DNA of 64,000 nt from assembly GCA_947561395.2 (NCBI GenBank), contig OX387185.1:22449866-22513865 (forward strand), in the 5' to 3' direction. The first letter of the stretch is position 1. Every line of letters begins with the position of its first letter. The position numbers and the translations under genes were made by a program. The notes under the pieces are model-generated. The model was not told where the DNA came from. It worked only from the letters and a program-made list of their open reading frames with translations, and ran no database searches. This DNA is from Buxus sempervirens. Taxonomy: Eukaryota > Streptophyta > Magnoliopsida > Buxales > Buxaceae. Of the stretch, positions 12,150 through 22,508 are shown in pieces.

Positions 12150-12860
12150 TTGTCAGCTCATATTTTCTTCATCCGGACCCCGATTCCTGCAAACTCAGTT
12201 TTATTAGAATCGTATCGGAGCCCTCCATCCCATGACCTAGGGGTAGGCCTCTGGATCGGATTTTAGCAAAAAGTCAACTTTTGGCTCTGCTCAGGTTTGA
12301 CCGCCCGCAGAACCTTCATTCGGACCCCGATTCCTGCAAACTCAGTTGCGTTGGAACCGTGTCGAGATTCTCTATCCAATGACCTAGGGGTAGGCCTCTG
12401 GATCGGATTTTAGCAGAAAGTCAACTTTTGGCTCTGCTCAGGTTTGACCGCCCGCAGAACCTTCATCCGGACCCTGATTCCTGCAAACTCAGTTGCGTTG
12501 GAACCGTGTCGAGATTCTCTATCCAATGACCTAGGGGTAGGCCTCTGGATCGGATTTTAGCAGAAAGTCAACTTTTGGCTCTGCTCAGGTTTAACCGCCC
12601 GCAGATCCTTCATTCGGACCCCGATTCCTGCAAACTCAGTTGCGTTGGAACCGTGTCGAGATTCTCTATCCAATGATATAAAGCAAGGTCTCTGGATCGG
12701 ATTTTAGCAGAAAGTCAACTTTTGGCTCTGCTCAAGTTTGACCGTCCGTAGAACCTTTATCCAGACCCCGATTCCTGCAAACTCAGTTGCGTTGGAACCG
12801 TGTCGAGATTCTCTTTCCAATGACATAAAGCGAGGTGGCCAATTTTCACTTGATCAAAAA
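12150..12860 (-). repeat. Tandem repeat with about 147-bp period in the solo LTR
   Basis: About 4.7 copies. The landmark TCGGATTTTAGC recurs at about 12256, 12404, 12550 and 12697, giving spacings of 146-148 bp. Copies differ by a few percent. Located near the 5' end of the LTR on the minus strand, upstream of its TATA-like box. Confidence 0.85.
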
Positions 12861-13220
12861 GTCAACTTTTCACCCCTTAGGGTTTGACTTTCTGTCCAGG
12901 GTTTGCATTTTTGGTTTTTCTGGGAGCGCAAAAATGAGGTGCTTACACCAAGATAGTTGTGAATTGCAAGAACCACCACCCAATCAACTTTTGTTTTAAA
13001 AATTTGCTCAAATCTCACTTCATAGCCGCGAGCGCTCTGTGAGACGCGAGAAGAGGATTTGCTCCTTAAGGTTAAGGACTTTTCAGCAGATCTTCTAAAC
13101 AAATTCTTTTTCCGAAAATCATATTTTGAAGTTCTTGCAAGTCAGGATTGAATAGACATAATCTTGGGAAGCGCAATTCGCGGGTCTTTTTGCTCTCCGC
13201 TGTTAATTGATTCCAATTCC

Positions 13221-13237
13221 GGCGAAGAGGGGGCCGT
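13221..13237 (+). other. Polypurine tract of element B
   Basis: GGCGAAGAGGGGGCCGT stands directly before the LTR start TGTAGACA. With the alignable internal sequence upstream, it shows that the LTR at 13238 is a true 3' LTR rather than a solo LTR. Confidence 0.75.
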
Positions 13238-15670
13238 TGTAGACACCCCAAATTGCACTTCAATGTAAGAGAACAGTCAAAATGAATTTTAAATGTTTTA
13301 TTTGAATTTTGACATGTTTAAAAAATTCAGAAATACTCAAGAGGGGTGCGAACCGCACTGTATATGCAGTTTTTGAGAGTTTGGTCTCAACCGCCCTGTG
13401 TATGCGGTTGCGACCGCATACACAGCACGGTTGAGGTTCATGCTTTTTGCGTGAGCTGCCACGTGGCTTCTAGAAGCTTTGGCCGTTAGGCCACGTTGAC
13501 AGCAATCCTGAGGAGAGTAACTGAATTGTAACCGCCTTGTATGTGCGGTTAAGGTGAATTTGCATGGAAACCGCATATAGAGTGATGGTTTTGTGGAAAC
13601 CGTACTGTGTATGCGGTTTTGCTTGTTTCGTGCATTTGTAAAAAGGCTCGATCTCTGAGCCTTATTTACGCACATTACCTCTCTCTCAGGGACCTAAACT
13701 CCCTATTTCACCCACCGAAACTTCTAGATTTACAACAATTCAATGCTTTAACTTGAATTGGAACAATCTAGAGGGATTTTTGGGCATACCCTTGGGACTT
13801 TAATGCCCTTGGTTGTGCCTATAAATAGAGGGGTCCTCCTCTTGCAAATGGCTAGCAATTTGAAGCATTGAAGCTCTGCAAGAAGGAGTGAAACTCTGCT
13901 GGATTGTCTACTCAAAGCTCAAGCTACCTAAGGTAAAGTCCTCTTTAGATTTCTGGTTACCTTTTACATTCCAGCAACCTCCCAACTTCTACCTTTCTGT
14001 AGTGTAAAGCCTATGGTTGATTGTTTTGTAGCCCCAAACCTCATCTAAAGTACCTGGGAATTCTCTCTAGCCGTAAAACGTGAAGAGAGAGCATTGTGAA
14101 AAAGACGGTGGAATGGATCCTCTAGGCTTAGAACCTACATATGATGAAGAGAATGTTCATTGGTTATTTTGAGCCTATGGTTGCTTTCTCTGATATGTTG
14201 TGTATTTGTCTCTAGAGAAGATATACGAATCCATGCTCTCAATAGCAATGGATTCCAACCTTCTCCTAGAAATATGATCTCCATCACCACCAAACACACT
14301 TTTCACTGTTTTTTTGCAAGGATAAGCTAGATCTTGGATTTTCCATGTTTAATATGGGAAATCTGGGATCATTGGCTTTAGAATGAATTTTAGAACTTCA
14401 TGAGGCTGTTTTTCATGGTTTCCAGTTGTTTTGGTCGAATCCATTTGCACACATACACTGATTTTGGCTTTTTATTCAAAAATCTTCAAAACAGGGCAGC
14501 ATCTGTGGCCTGTCTTGGAATGCCTATAACTTCATCCTCCGGATGAATTTTTGAGTGATTCTAAAGACATGTGATAGATGGGAAAGCCTACTTTGTATCT
14601 GGAAATTTTCATTCATTTTTATGAAGCCAATTTTTTACACAATCTATTCAAAGTTTGCAAGTCAGTTCAGTCCAGATTGCTGAACTTGTCGCTTTGATTG
14701 TGCACCATTTGCTCAATTTTAATTCGTTTTGAGTGATTTCAGTCTCTGTGTTTTTATTGAGGAGTCTATTTTCCATTCCAACTGGTTTCAACAGATTTTG
14801 ATCTGATTTGTGGCTTATGTGCTTGATTGACTCAGAGTGGCTCTGTAACAGAGTTCTGGGTTAATCTGTGATCCTCTAGGCATGTTCAAGAGGACACACA
14901 AGTCACAAATGGATGGAGTTTGGTGTAAGAACTATTTAGTTTGAAATATGGCACCATATACTTCATCCATGCAAGGTTTTACGAATTTATATGAAGCAAA
15001 ACTCCACAAATAGGGTTTCAAAAATGCTTAATCGCCGCTTTTCTCTGAGTAACAACAGCAGATTTTCGTAGTGTGTTACTCTCTTGTTTTAAATCAGAAT
15101 GAGATGATTTTCTTATTAAATATTATATTTCATACCAGCTATCAAATGGCCTTGGTTTCATTTGATTTGGATTTAAATCGAGTGATTTATGGTTGATCGA
15201 AATCTCCAAGTTCTTATAACCTGATTTCTCCAAATTTACCTTAGCTTGATTTTTCTTCATTTTTACTTTGGTTTGGATTCATTCATGAAGTTATAGAAGT
15301 GGTATATCCGTGAGGAGAGTCCAAATTCATTGGACTACTCATATGGAATAATCACACAAATTTTGCTTACTTTTAAGCATCCTTTGTCTGTTTTTGGTTA
15401 GCAAGAAATCCTTAGCATGAGCAAGCATGTGGCAACCGTCTTAGACGGATGAGTGGGGGGTGCCTAACACCTTCCCCTGCTCATAACTAATTCCCCTTAC
15501 CTGATCTTTGGATTTTTCCTTGTATTAGAGCTACTTTGGCTCTATTTGGCATTTATGATCCCTTTGGTGTCCATTCACACCTTAACTTGGATGGTGGCAA
15601 CTATTTATTTTTATCGATCCCCGTGTGATGATATCGGAAGTCATCTTAGGTGACATTTCCATGTCTCACA
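13238..15670 (+). repeat. 3' LTR of element B
   Basis: 2433 bp, starts TGTAGACACCCC and ends CATGTCTCACA. It resembles the uninterrupted parts of 3901-7339 throughout. The TATA box TATAAATA is at 13820-13827. The sequence after it (GCGTT, 15671-15675) should be the target duplication; its partner is off-window. Confidence 0.87.
13351..13618. promoter_or_regulatory. Dyad array in the U3 of the element B LTR
   Basis: Six 21-22 bp dyads with arms close to AACCGC / GCGGTT around 9 bp, the first at 13351 and the last at 13598-13618. The array is upstream of the TATA box at 13820. A CCACGTGG-containing inverted repeat sits in the middle, as in 6960-7226. Confidence 0.65.
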
Positions 15671-15707
15671 GCGTTACAAATTCAACATGTAAATTTTGGA
15701 AATCCTG

Positions 15708-18002
15708 TGTAAAACCCCAGTTTTGAGTAGAAAAAAATATTAATAAAATATAAATATATAGACACATGGATTTATTTGTAGGTTTAATCAAAAATTTATT
15801 TAAAGCTGGAGATTTGTGGTCATTAGTTGGCAAAGAAAATAAGTATAATGTTCTTAAGTAATTAATTGCGAACTTAAAAATTTTGTAGTGAATAGGAACT
15901 TAGCAAATCAATAATCCACGTAACCTCAACCTAAATGAGGGGTAGATATGGAATCCCAAGGGTTAATTTAATGCCGGGGATAAATTAGGTTAAACCTTGC
16001 GACGTCTATAAATAGATGGCTAATATAAAAATTTTCGGAGTTTCGGAGGTTGGGGAAAAGTTGCTGCCTCTAATTAGGGCGTCGGCCGAAAAGCTTGGAT
16101 CTCTAGAGGAGTCCATCAAAAGGGTTGGAAGCTAGAAGAAGATCCTCGATACCAGTGAGTAGCATCGTTTTAAAACTGGGGTTTTGTGTTTATTCGTGAG
16201 TTTATTCTGATGCATGAGTGTTTTCTGGAAGAAGTTCGTCCGAGCATGAGTTTCTTTAGAACTGAAGGATGAAAAATAAAAATGTGTTGGAATAATTTCA
16301 AAAGTAGTTTAAATGTCTTCTGGGGATATTAGGAGACTAGGAAAATTGTTACAGAGAGAAAGTTCGGCCAGAGTTGTAGATCTTGAAACAATAGAGAGTC
16401 GAAAATACATGTTACTATCCACCGAGTTGGCGCTAATTGGCGCCGACTCCAGGTAGTGGGTGCAAGGTTTATTTTTCCTATCCACCGAGCTTGCGCCTAG
16501 TTCGCGCCCAGCTCGCGCAAACCCAAATTTATATCCGCGCATTTCGCGCGAAGCTCACGCTCATCTCGCACCCACTCGATATTAATTAAGCGCATACTAT
16601 TTTTAAACCATGACCTATGCGCCGACCTCGCGCCTAGCGTAGGAGGTCAGCGCATGGTCCTAAAATTTGCCGAATGTAGAATTTTGACCAATTAGGCTGG
16701 TTTTGATGATTTTGAGGGTTCGAGCACTTGAATAATGTTTTGTTTAGGACTTTAGAAACATTATTCCCTATTAAATTTTTCTTTGAGAATGTAAGTGGAA
16801 ATTTTGGAAATTTATAGAAGCAGCCAAGATTATTTCGAAAGGGCAAATGATAGATGATCTGAGTGTACCTAACTCTAAGAGTCCCTGAATTAGATTCCTG
16901 TTATTACATACTATACTTGAATGCGAATTTATTTCATCTGACTTTACTTGATTGCAAGTTTCTGAAATATATTGTAAAGAATTCTTTTGGTGTGAGTAAA
17001 GAGTTTTATTACAAATGAACATGTGTCGTGAATTGTGTTTTACTGCTGGAGATACTTGAGGTACTGTTTTGGTCCAGAGGGACATGAGGTGAGCTGTGTT
17101 GAGTTATACATGATGTGGCATATATTGTTTTATTGTGATGTCGGAATTGAGATTATACGATGGTTTACTGTTTTGGTTTAGCTTGTCCTGGATCCAAAGT
17201 CTAAGCTTAGTAATGTGATGCCTTTGTTTTATTGGGGTAATGGCATGGCCATAGAGTGTTGCCACGACCGGTGTAGAGCAGCCAGAAACCCTAAGTAGGC
17301 CTGGTTGTCAATGTCGAAACCGTGAGTAGGCCGGCATTGGATGACGAAACCCTGAGTAGGCCGTCATTTCAGAGTATCCAAAACCCTGAGTAGGCCGGAA
17401 CTGTGTACATGGAGGTGTGGAGGTCGCTCTGGCGTGTTAATTAACCAATCAAATAATTACATGACATTGACCATTGTGGGATTTTTGTTTATCTAGTTTT
17501 AGATATATTATTGGATTGTGGTAGCATTTGGTTTTTCTCGGAATGTGGACATAATGATATTGTTTCTTGAAACCAATTGGAATTTTTGTTGACAAATGTA
17601 TTCCGATTTTAAATACGTACGGATTTTCATTATCTATATCTTTGTGTCAAATAAATTACTAGGGGTTTCGTCGGTTCCATCGAGTTATTGCCTGCTTACT
17701 CGTGTGATTATTCGACTCATATTTTACAACTGGCAAATTGTATTTGTACATGCATGTGCTGCTCGCTGGTATCTCATTCTTTTGTTTCTGTTTTGTTTTT
17801 CAGATACGTATGGAGAGCCGATACTTGCGGGTTGTTTATTGGGCCATGTGAGTTATTACTTTGGGGTTATTGTAGCGCACTCTGTTTCGTAGTATTATTG
17901 AATTCATGTTTTCTTTACTCTAGTAGTGCGATCCTGCTATTTATAATAACCTCTGGAGACGAGTTACGGGTTTTCCTTGTGACTCGGATCTGGGGCGTTA
18001 CA
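15708..18002 (+). repeat. Solo LTR (TGTAAAACCCC..GGGGCGTTACA family)
   Basis: 2295 bp with perfect 5-bp target duplications TCCTG (15703-15707 and 18003-18007). TATA box TATAAATA at 16007-16014, so plus orientation. A section rich in GCGC / CGCGC half-sites lies at about 16430-16660. Four copies of an AAACCCTGAGTAGGCCG-like motif lie at about 17285-17400. Same family as the solo LTR 47024-50032. No internal domain. Confidence 0.88.
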
Positions 18003-18007
18003 TCCTG

Positions 18008-18480
18008 CCTCTCTATTCAATCTCCACAGCCTATATGGCCTTCGGAACAACGTAAAGAACCTAAAATAAAATGGGTCAAGCTCTCTTTCTTATTGTTAGC
18101 ATTTCCAAATTTGAAATTTCTCTTCCATTACTCACTAGCATGTTCTTGTTCTTATTACAAAAGTGCATAAAAAACCCACAAAATGGTAAGATTATACTTG
18201 ATGCATCAACGAGAATAAGATGTGAGAAATGAGGATCATTGTACTCATTTTTTTCACTATGACATGGACTTCAAATCTATGACATCCTGATGTATTTGGT
18301 TGCTTGATATCATTACAAATAAAATTAATTTCGTTGTACTTGAAGATTGTATGAATATAGGCTTAGAAGAATAAGCCCCATCAAAAATTTCAGTAAGTTC
18401 AAGATAATGGATATTTCTGTCTAAATTAAATGCCTCGTGTTCATTCCTTGGCTGCTTCTTAGTCAATTGTGTGTATAGTT
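18008..18480. other. No feature recognised
   Basis: AT-rich host-like sequence next to the solo LTR. No coding region or repeat boundary could be supported. Confidence 0.5.
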
Positions 18481-18484
18481 TCAT

Positions 18485-19720
18485 GCAAAGATCATTTCAA
18501 TCAACGTGAATTCTAAGATTTTCTTAATTTCATTCAAAAGTTTCTTTCCCCATTCCCCTGTTTTGGGGGAATTGGACATTAAAAAAAATACAAAATTTTC
18601 TTGCATTTCAAACTCCATACCTCCAGGACCTGCATTGAGATCTAGACCCTGTCTTCCCCATTTCCTATTGCACTCAGCACCTCCATTACTAGTAGAATCT
18701 GAAAGACTTATAACGTAAGGCCTTGGGAAATGTGGAGATACTGCACTAGAAGGTGCCACCGATGGTGAAGGAACAGTAGGAAAGCAAAGAGTAGCACCAG
18801 ATGAGGAATCCATATATGAGGAAACACTTGAAAATGAGGTTGATGGCAATGAAAAATTGGGGCTCCGAAAGGGAACCCAGGACATTGAAATGATGTGACA
18901 GGAGTGAAGGGCCCCGAGGGAGAGGAAGACAACACTAATCCCCTGTAAACATCAGGACCAAAGTTGATGCCACCAGTAGGGGTTCCTATGATACTTTGGG
19001 ACCCAGAAGGAGAAACAAATGGATAGGGTTGCTCCCATCTATCTGGCAAGATTGATGGGATTGTGATAGCTGAGTAGGAGTTCCCAGGAGGGAACCATGA
19101 TGAAATATTTCCTAATTCTATATTGGTCATTCTGAGGCCAGCAACAGGTGACAGAAATGACATGCTGTTTTTTTAATGATGATTATGTGGTGCAGATTCA
19201 GTGCTCATTTCATCAAGGACAAGTCCATTATTCAAATCAATGTTCCTCAGGACACTCACCTAACAATTAGAAAATCTAGCAGGTGATGATTTAATTGGCA
19301 GAAGTGGAAATTCTAATCTTTGACTGGGACACGAAGGAATTTGACCAATATCACTACCCTCATCAATTTTGTTCAATTGAACCCTACTACAGATATTTGC
19401 AGCCATATCATCCCCTACTACAGATATTGAAGAAGCATTTCCAATGGACACACATTCCGGGGTCTCATTTGCATTAAGGGCAGTCAATTTCAATTCACTA
19501 GAGTTCACACATTGTTTAGATTCTAGCACGGGTTTTGCAGGTAACTCCTCTTGAGGAGCAGATCTACCACAATGGGACTCAATAACTTCCTTCCCTCCTG
19601 ATTTCTCCTAAAGACCTTCACCACTGTGGTATGAAAGAGTAGGATCTAAACCAGCAATAAGCTGTGTCCACTTCAATAAAAACAATAAAAACACTACAAA
19701 ACAAGGTTCTATTTCGACAG
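18485..19720 (-). pseudogene. SUO-like gene fragment (BAH/TFIIS-domain protein C-terminal region), broken
   Basis: Read on the minus strand, the fragment shows the conserved C-terminal region of the SUO-like family (large plant nuclear proteins with BAH and TFIIS N-terminal domains). Recognisable segments in order are IDLNNG, SPVAGLRM, SSWFPPGNSYSA, IPSILPDRWEQPYP, FGPDVYRG, SSYMDSSSG, HFPRPYVISL and WGRQGLDLNAGPGG. There is an in-frame TAA before the SPVAGLRM segment and a frameshift near 18860. The similarity ends just after LNAGPGG, well before the family's usual end. The part above 19260 is less certain. BAH and TFIIS domains are absent. A dead gene fragment, possibly copied by a transposon. 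Confidence 0.75.
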
Positions 19721-21439
19721 CTTGAACAACATTCCCTGTGGTTACTTGAGTTTAAGGAAAAAGGAAAGAAAAAAAAACTGACAATAATTTGATAGAGTTT
19801 AACATTTTCAAGGTAGTCTTCTGGGGTTTTTAGTATTAATGTGATGTATTTAGTTGGTTGGTGACCCCGAAAATAAAAATGACAGTGATATTTTATGGGG
19901 TTTGTAGTTCATACTCGGATGTATTTGATTGATAGTGTCACTACAAATAAAAATTAATTTCAAAATACTTGAAAATTTGATGAATATGATCTTATAATTC
20001 CAAGAAAAAACCCCTGTCAAGGCAAGGTATAACAGTAAATTGAGATACAACAGTAAATTGAGATGTCTTCACATTTCACAATTTGTTTTGTATTGGGACT
20101 GGAACAAAACCAAGTAGTTGTACTTCCATTTGCTACTTTATTGTATATATAGATTGCCATGTATGAGCCAAAAATATTTTAGTTGACTCAAGATGTAACT
20201 GAGATTTTAATCATGTGTTCAAGTTACCAGACAATAAGGGACAAAGACTAATTTCAGCATTTGCAAGTCAAGATAATTTCAATTTATGCTTGATGGATAA
20301 AGAAGACAAGCAGCAAGCAAAAGATGGTTTTAAATAAGCTGGAATGGAGGAGCAGGTTTCTTATTGCCCATTGTTACTGCTGCTGCAGTAGATATGGCAA
20401 TCCATCCAAAACAGTTAATAGTTCAGTTAAAGACCAAATTATATTGGCAACATGTTGATTCTTGATAGCCATGATGAAAAGGAAATAAAAAAGAAGAGAA
20501 TAACAGAAGGAGAATTCCATCATAGTCCACACATGTGCCAAAACGTGGCATTCCTACATTCTACTGCCAAAAGATAACTCCATCTGAAACCTTGCAAAAG
20601 CCCCAATATGAAACCAATTCTATCAATATAGATTATGCTTGCTCTAGAAAGGGTTAAATCCTTAATAAATCTCAATAAGAAGGTGTTAGTCCTTGAATCT
20701 CACCCCACCCCACCAAAAGCCACGACTCATATATGCAATACAAGTTTTTTTTCTGTTAAAATTGATTGGTCTAATCATTTAAAAAAATTCATTTTCTTTC
20801 TGGTATAATGAATTTTTTACATGAATGAAAGTGGAAGAATGCTGGAGAGTGTTTCTTGCATTTTCAATTTCGAATGCCAGTAGCCTAGCAAGGTTTTTTT
20901 TTTCCTTAAATTTTAAACGAAGTCCATGTTTTTGCAGATTTGAAGGAAGAGAAACAGAGATCAAGTAGGTTATAAGAGAAACAAATATTGAGCAAAAAAT
21001 TTCGTACTTAAGCAGAGATCGAGGAGGTTACCTGTGTGGCAAATGGGGCGAAAAATTTTGAACTTGAGCAGAGATCGAGCAAGTTACCTATGTGCAAAAA
21101 CGAAGTTCATCTTGGAACCCTAGAAATTGGGGTAAAAAATTTCTTATTTGTGTGTGATTGAGCGTATAAGAGAAACAGAGATCAATAAGGTTAATTACCT
21201 GTGTGGTTCTTGTGCTCGGCAGTTATGAGACGTCACTGCCGGAGGTCAGAGGTTGGAGACGATAGCTTCCAATGTCGATGAAAATCTCAGCCGCCGCCAA
21301 CGTTTGGAAGATAATCAATGATCGATTGAGGCTCCAAGATTTTCTCATCAGAAAGATGCGTGCGAAGAAGACGTGATCGCATGGGAAGATTGTGGAAATA
21401 CATTTGCAGCAATTTCTGGCGTTTTTCATGTTTGCTTTC
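19721..21439. other. No gene recognised; degenerate short repeats
   Basis: AT-rich. From about 20950 to 21210 an imperfect unit (AGCAGAGATCGA..GGTTACCTGTGTGG-like) occurs about three times. Short open frames near 21223-21478 resemble no family I know. Confidence 0.4.
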
Positions 21440-21619
21440 AGTAGCGTTCATGGCGAAAATGCTGGAAAAATAACCCATTCACGATACCTTCGGCTCTAAT
21501 GCCAGGAATACCTTATTTGCGGAGGCACTTTCGACCCGCGCAATTTTTAAACCCTTTATTGGCGTTTTTTTACTGAAGTTCCACCATCAAAAGCCGCTAT
21601 AGAGCACCTTTTCGTAGTG
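21440..21619 (-). mobile_element. Terminus of a CACTA-type DNA transposon
   Basis: On the minus strand the sequence begins CACTACGAAAAGGTGCTC at 21619 and continues with a TATAGCGGC motif, typical of plant CACTA termini and subterminal repeats. A possible partner, CACTACAAAACAAGG, starts at 19692 on the plus strand, but the 3-bp flanks (AAA and CAT) do not match, so I call only one terminus. The copia fragment begins directly beside it. Confidence 0.55.
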
Positions 21620-22031
21620 CATGATTGCTTGTTCCAGCATTGAAGCTGAATACCGAACAGTTGCCCATGCCACAGCAAAATCTCTTTGGCTCCAGTCTCT
21701 GTTACGTGAACTCGGGATTTTTCTCTCTCATTGACCAGTCTTCTGGTGTGACAATATAGGGGCGACATATCTCACAGCCAATCCGGTCTTTCATGCTCGC
21801 ACTAAACACGTGGAGATTGATTATCATTTTGTTCGAGAAAAAGTTCAACAAAAATCATTGGAGGTCAAGTTCATTTCTAGCCGAGATCAACTTGCGGATG
21901 GGCTTACAAAGCCACTGATTTCAACCAGATTCTCTTTTCTTCGGACCAAGCTCAACCTCCTTCTAGCACCGTTGAGCTTGCAGGGGCTTATTAAGGAAAT
22001 TACAGCTGACAAAGATGCCAGCAAATCTTGA
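21620..22031 (+). pseudogene. Ty1/copia pol fragment: C-terminal RNase H
   Basis: One frame gives the end of copia polyprotein: the SSIEAEYR motif, then [36 protein letters not shown] and [11 protein letters not shown], ending in TGA near 22031. This is the RNase H region, which degrades RNA in RNA-DNA hybrids. One in-frame TGA stands at 21732-21734. Everything N-terminal (gag, protease, integrase, RT) is missing; the copy is cut at the CACTA terminus. Not functional. Confidence 0.85.
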
Positions 22032-22360
22032 CAGCACATTGCCCTCTCTTAACATGATTTTAGGAGTTTTGTACATGCAGTTATAGAAGTCAATCTCTTG
22101 ATTATATGATCACTATAAATCAGCCCCAATCAGTGATACACACCATGATTCTAGGATATATCTTTCTGTAATTACTTGTATAGTTTTAACTATAAAAGCA
22201 TCCTCTCTAGACTGGAACAACAAGAGAGAGTTTTCCATTTCTATTCAATCTTTTACTCTTCAATCAATTTATTCATTTTCTTATCTGCTCCAGATTTCAT
22301 TATTTTTCTCTACTTTTTTTCCTTTTTCCATCTTTTCTTAAGGAATGCAAATTTAATTGG
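22032..22360 (+). repeat. Probable 3' end or LTR of the copia fragment
   Basis: Downstream of the copia stop is an AT-rich stretch with a TATA-like ACTATAAAAGC (about 22190) and a CTCTCTAGACTGGAACAAC-type sequence, the layout of a small copia LTR. The ends could not be fixed because no second copy is in the window. Confidence 0.4.
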
Positions 22361-22508
22361 TTGCTGACATTTATGTCACCAGCAAGGAAAATAAACCCCA
22401 AAAATTACGATTGTATCACAAGTTCCATCAAGTATTTGAAAGAGTTTCCTAACCTTATAGTTATATTCCTAACGCATATTTCTAGTAAATATATAACAGT
22501 CCATGACT

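Larger units (their letters stand above)
9292..12947 (-). repeat. Solo LTR (3656 bp) inserted in element B
   Basis: TG..CA termini (plus strand TGTGCGCGCG ... GTGCTTACA) with perfect 5-bp target duplications CCAAG at 9287-9291 and 12948-12952. On the minus strand it starts TGTAAGCACC. It contains a GC-rich section (about 9600-10200), a palindrome array (10500-10743), a TATA-like TTATATAA (11848-11855) and a 147-bp tandem repeat (12150-12860). No gag or pol domains are present. Probably gypsy-type, judging from a GAGTCGCCAC motif near its end shared with the Tat LTRs here. Confidence 0.88.
7340..15670 (+). mobile_element. Element B: 3' part of a Tat/Ogre-like gypsy retrotransposon
   Basis: Plus-strand element. 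Its 3' LTR is at 13238-15670, with a purine-rich PPT just before it. The internal part 7340-9291 plus 12948-13237 is collinear with the reverse complement of element A at about 28093-30190. It carries the 5' end of an antisense PMD gene. A 3656-bp solo LTR splits it at 9292-12947, and element C truncates it at 7340. gag-pol and the 5' LTR would be left of the window. Confidence 0.82.

Noticed and set aside
13238-15670. Solo LTR
   Set aside because: A PPT and 290 bp of internal sequence alignable with element A precede it, and the direct flanks do not form a 5-bp duplication.
19692-21619. Complete CACTA element between two CACTAC ends
   Set aside because: The left end matches only loosely and the 3-bp flanks (AAA, CAT) are not a duplication.
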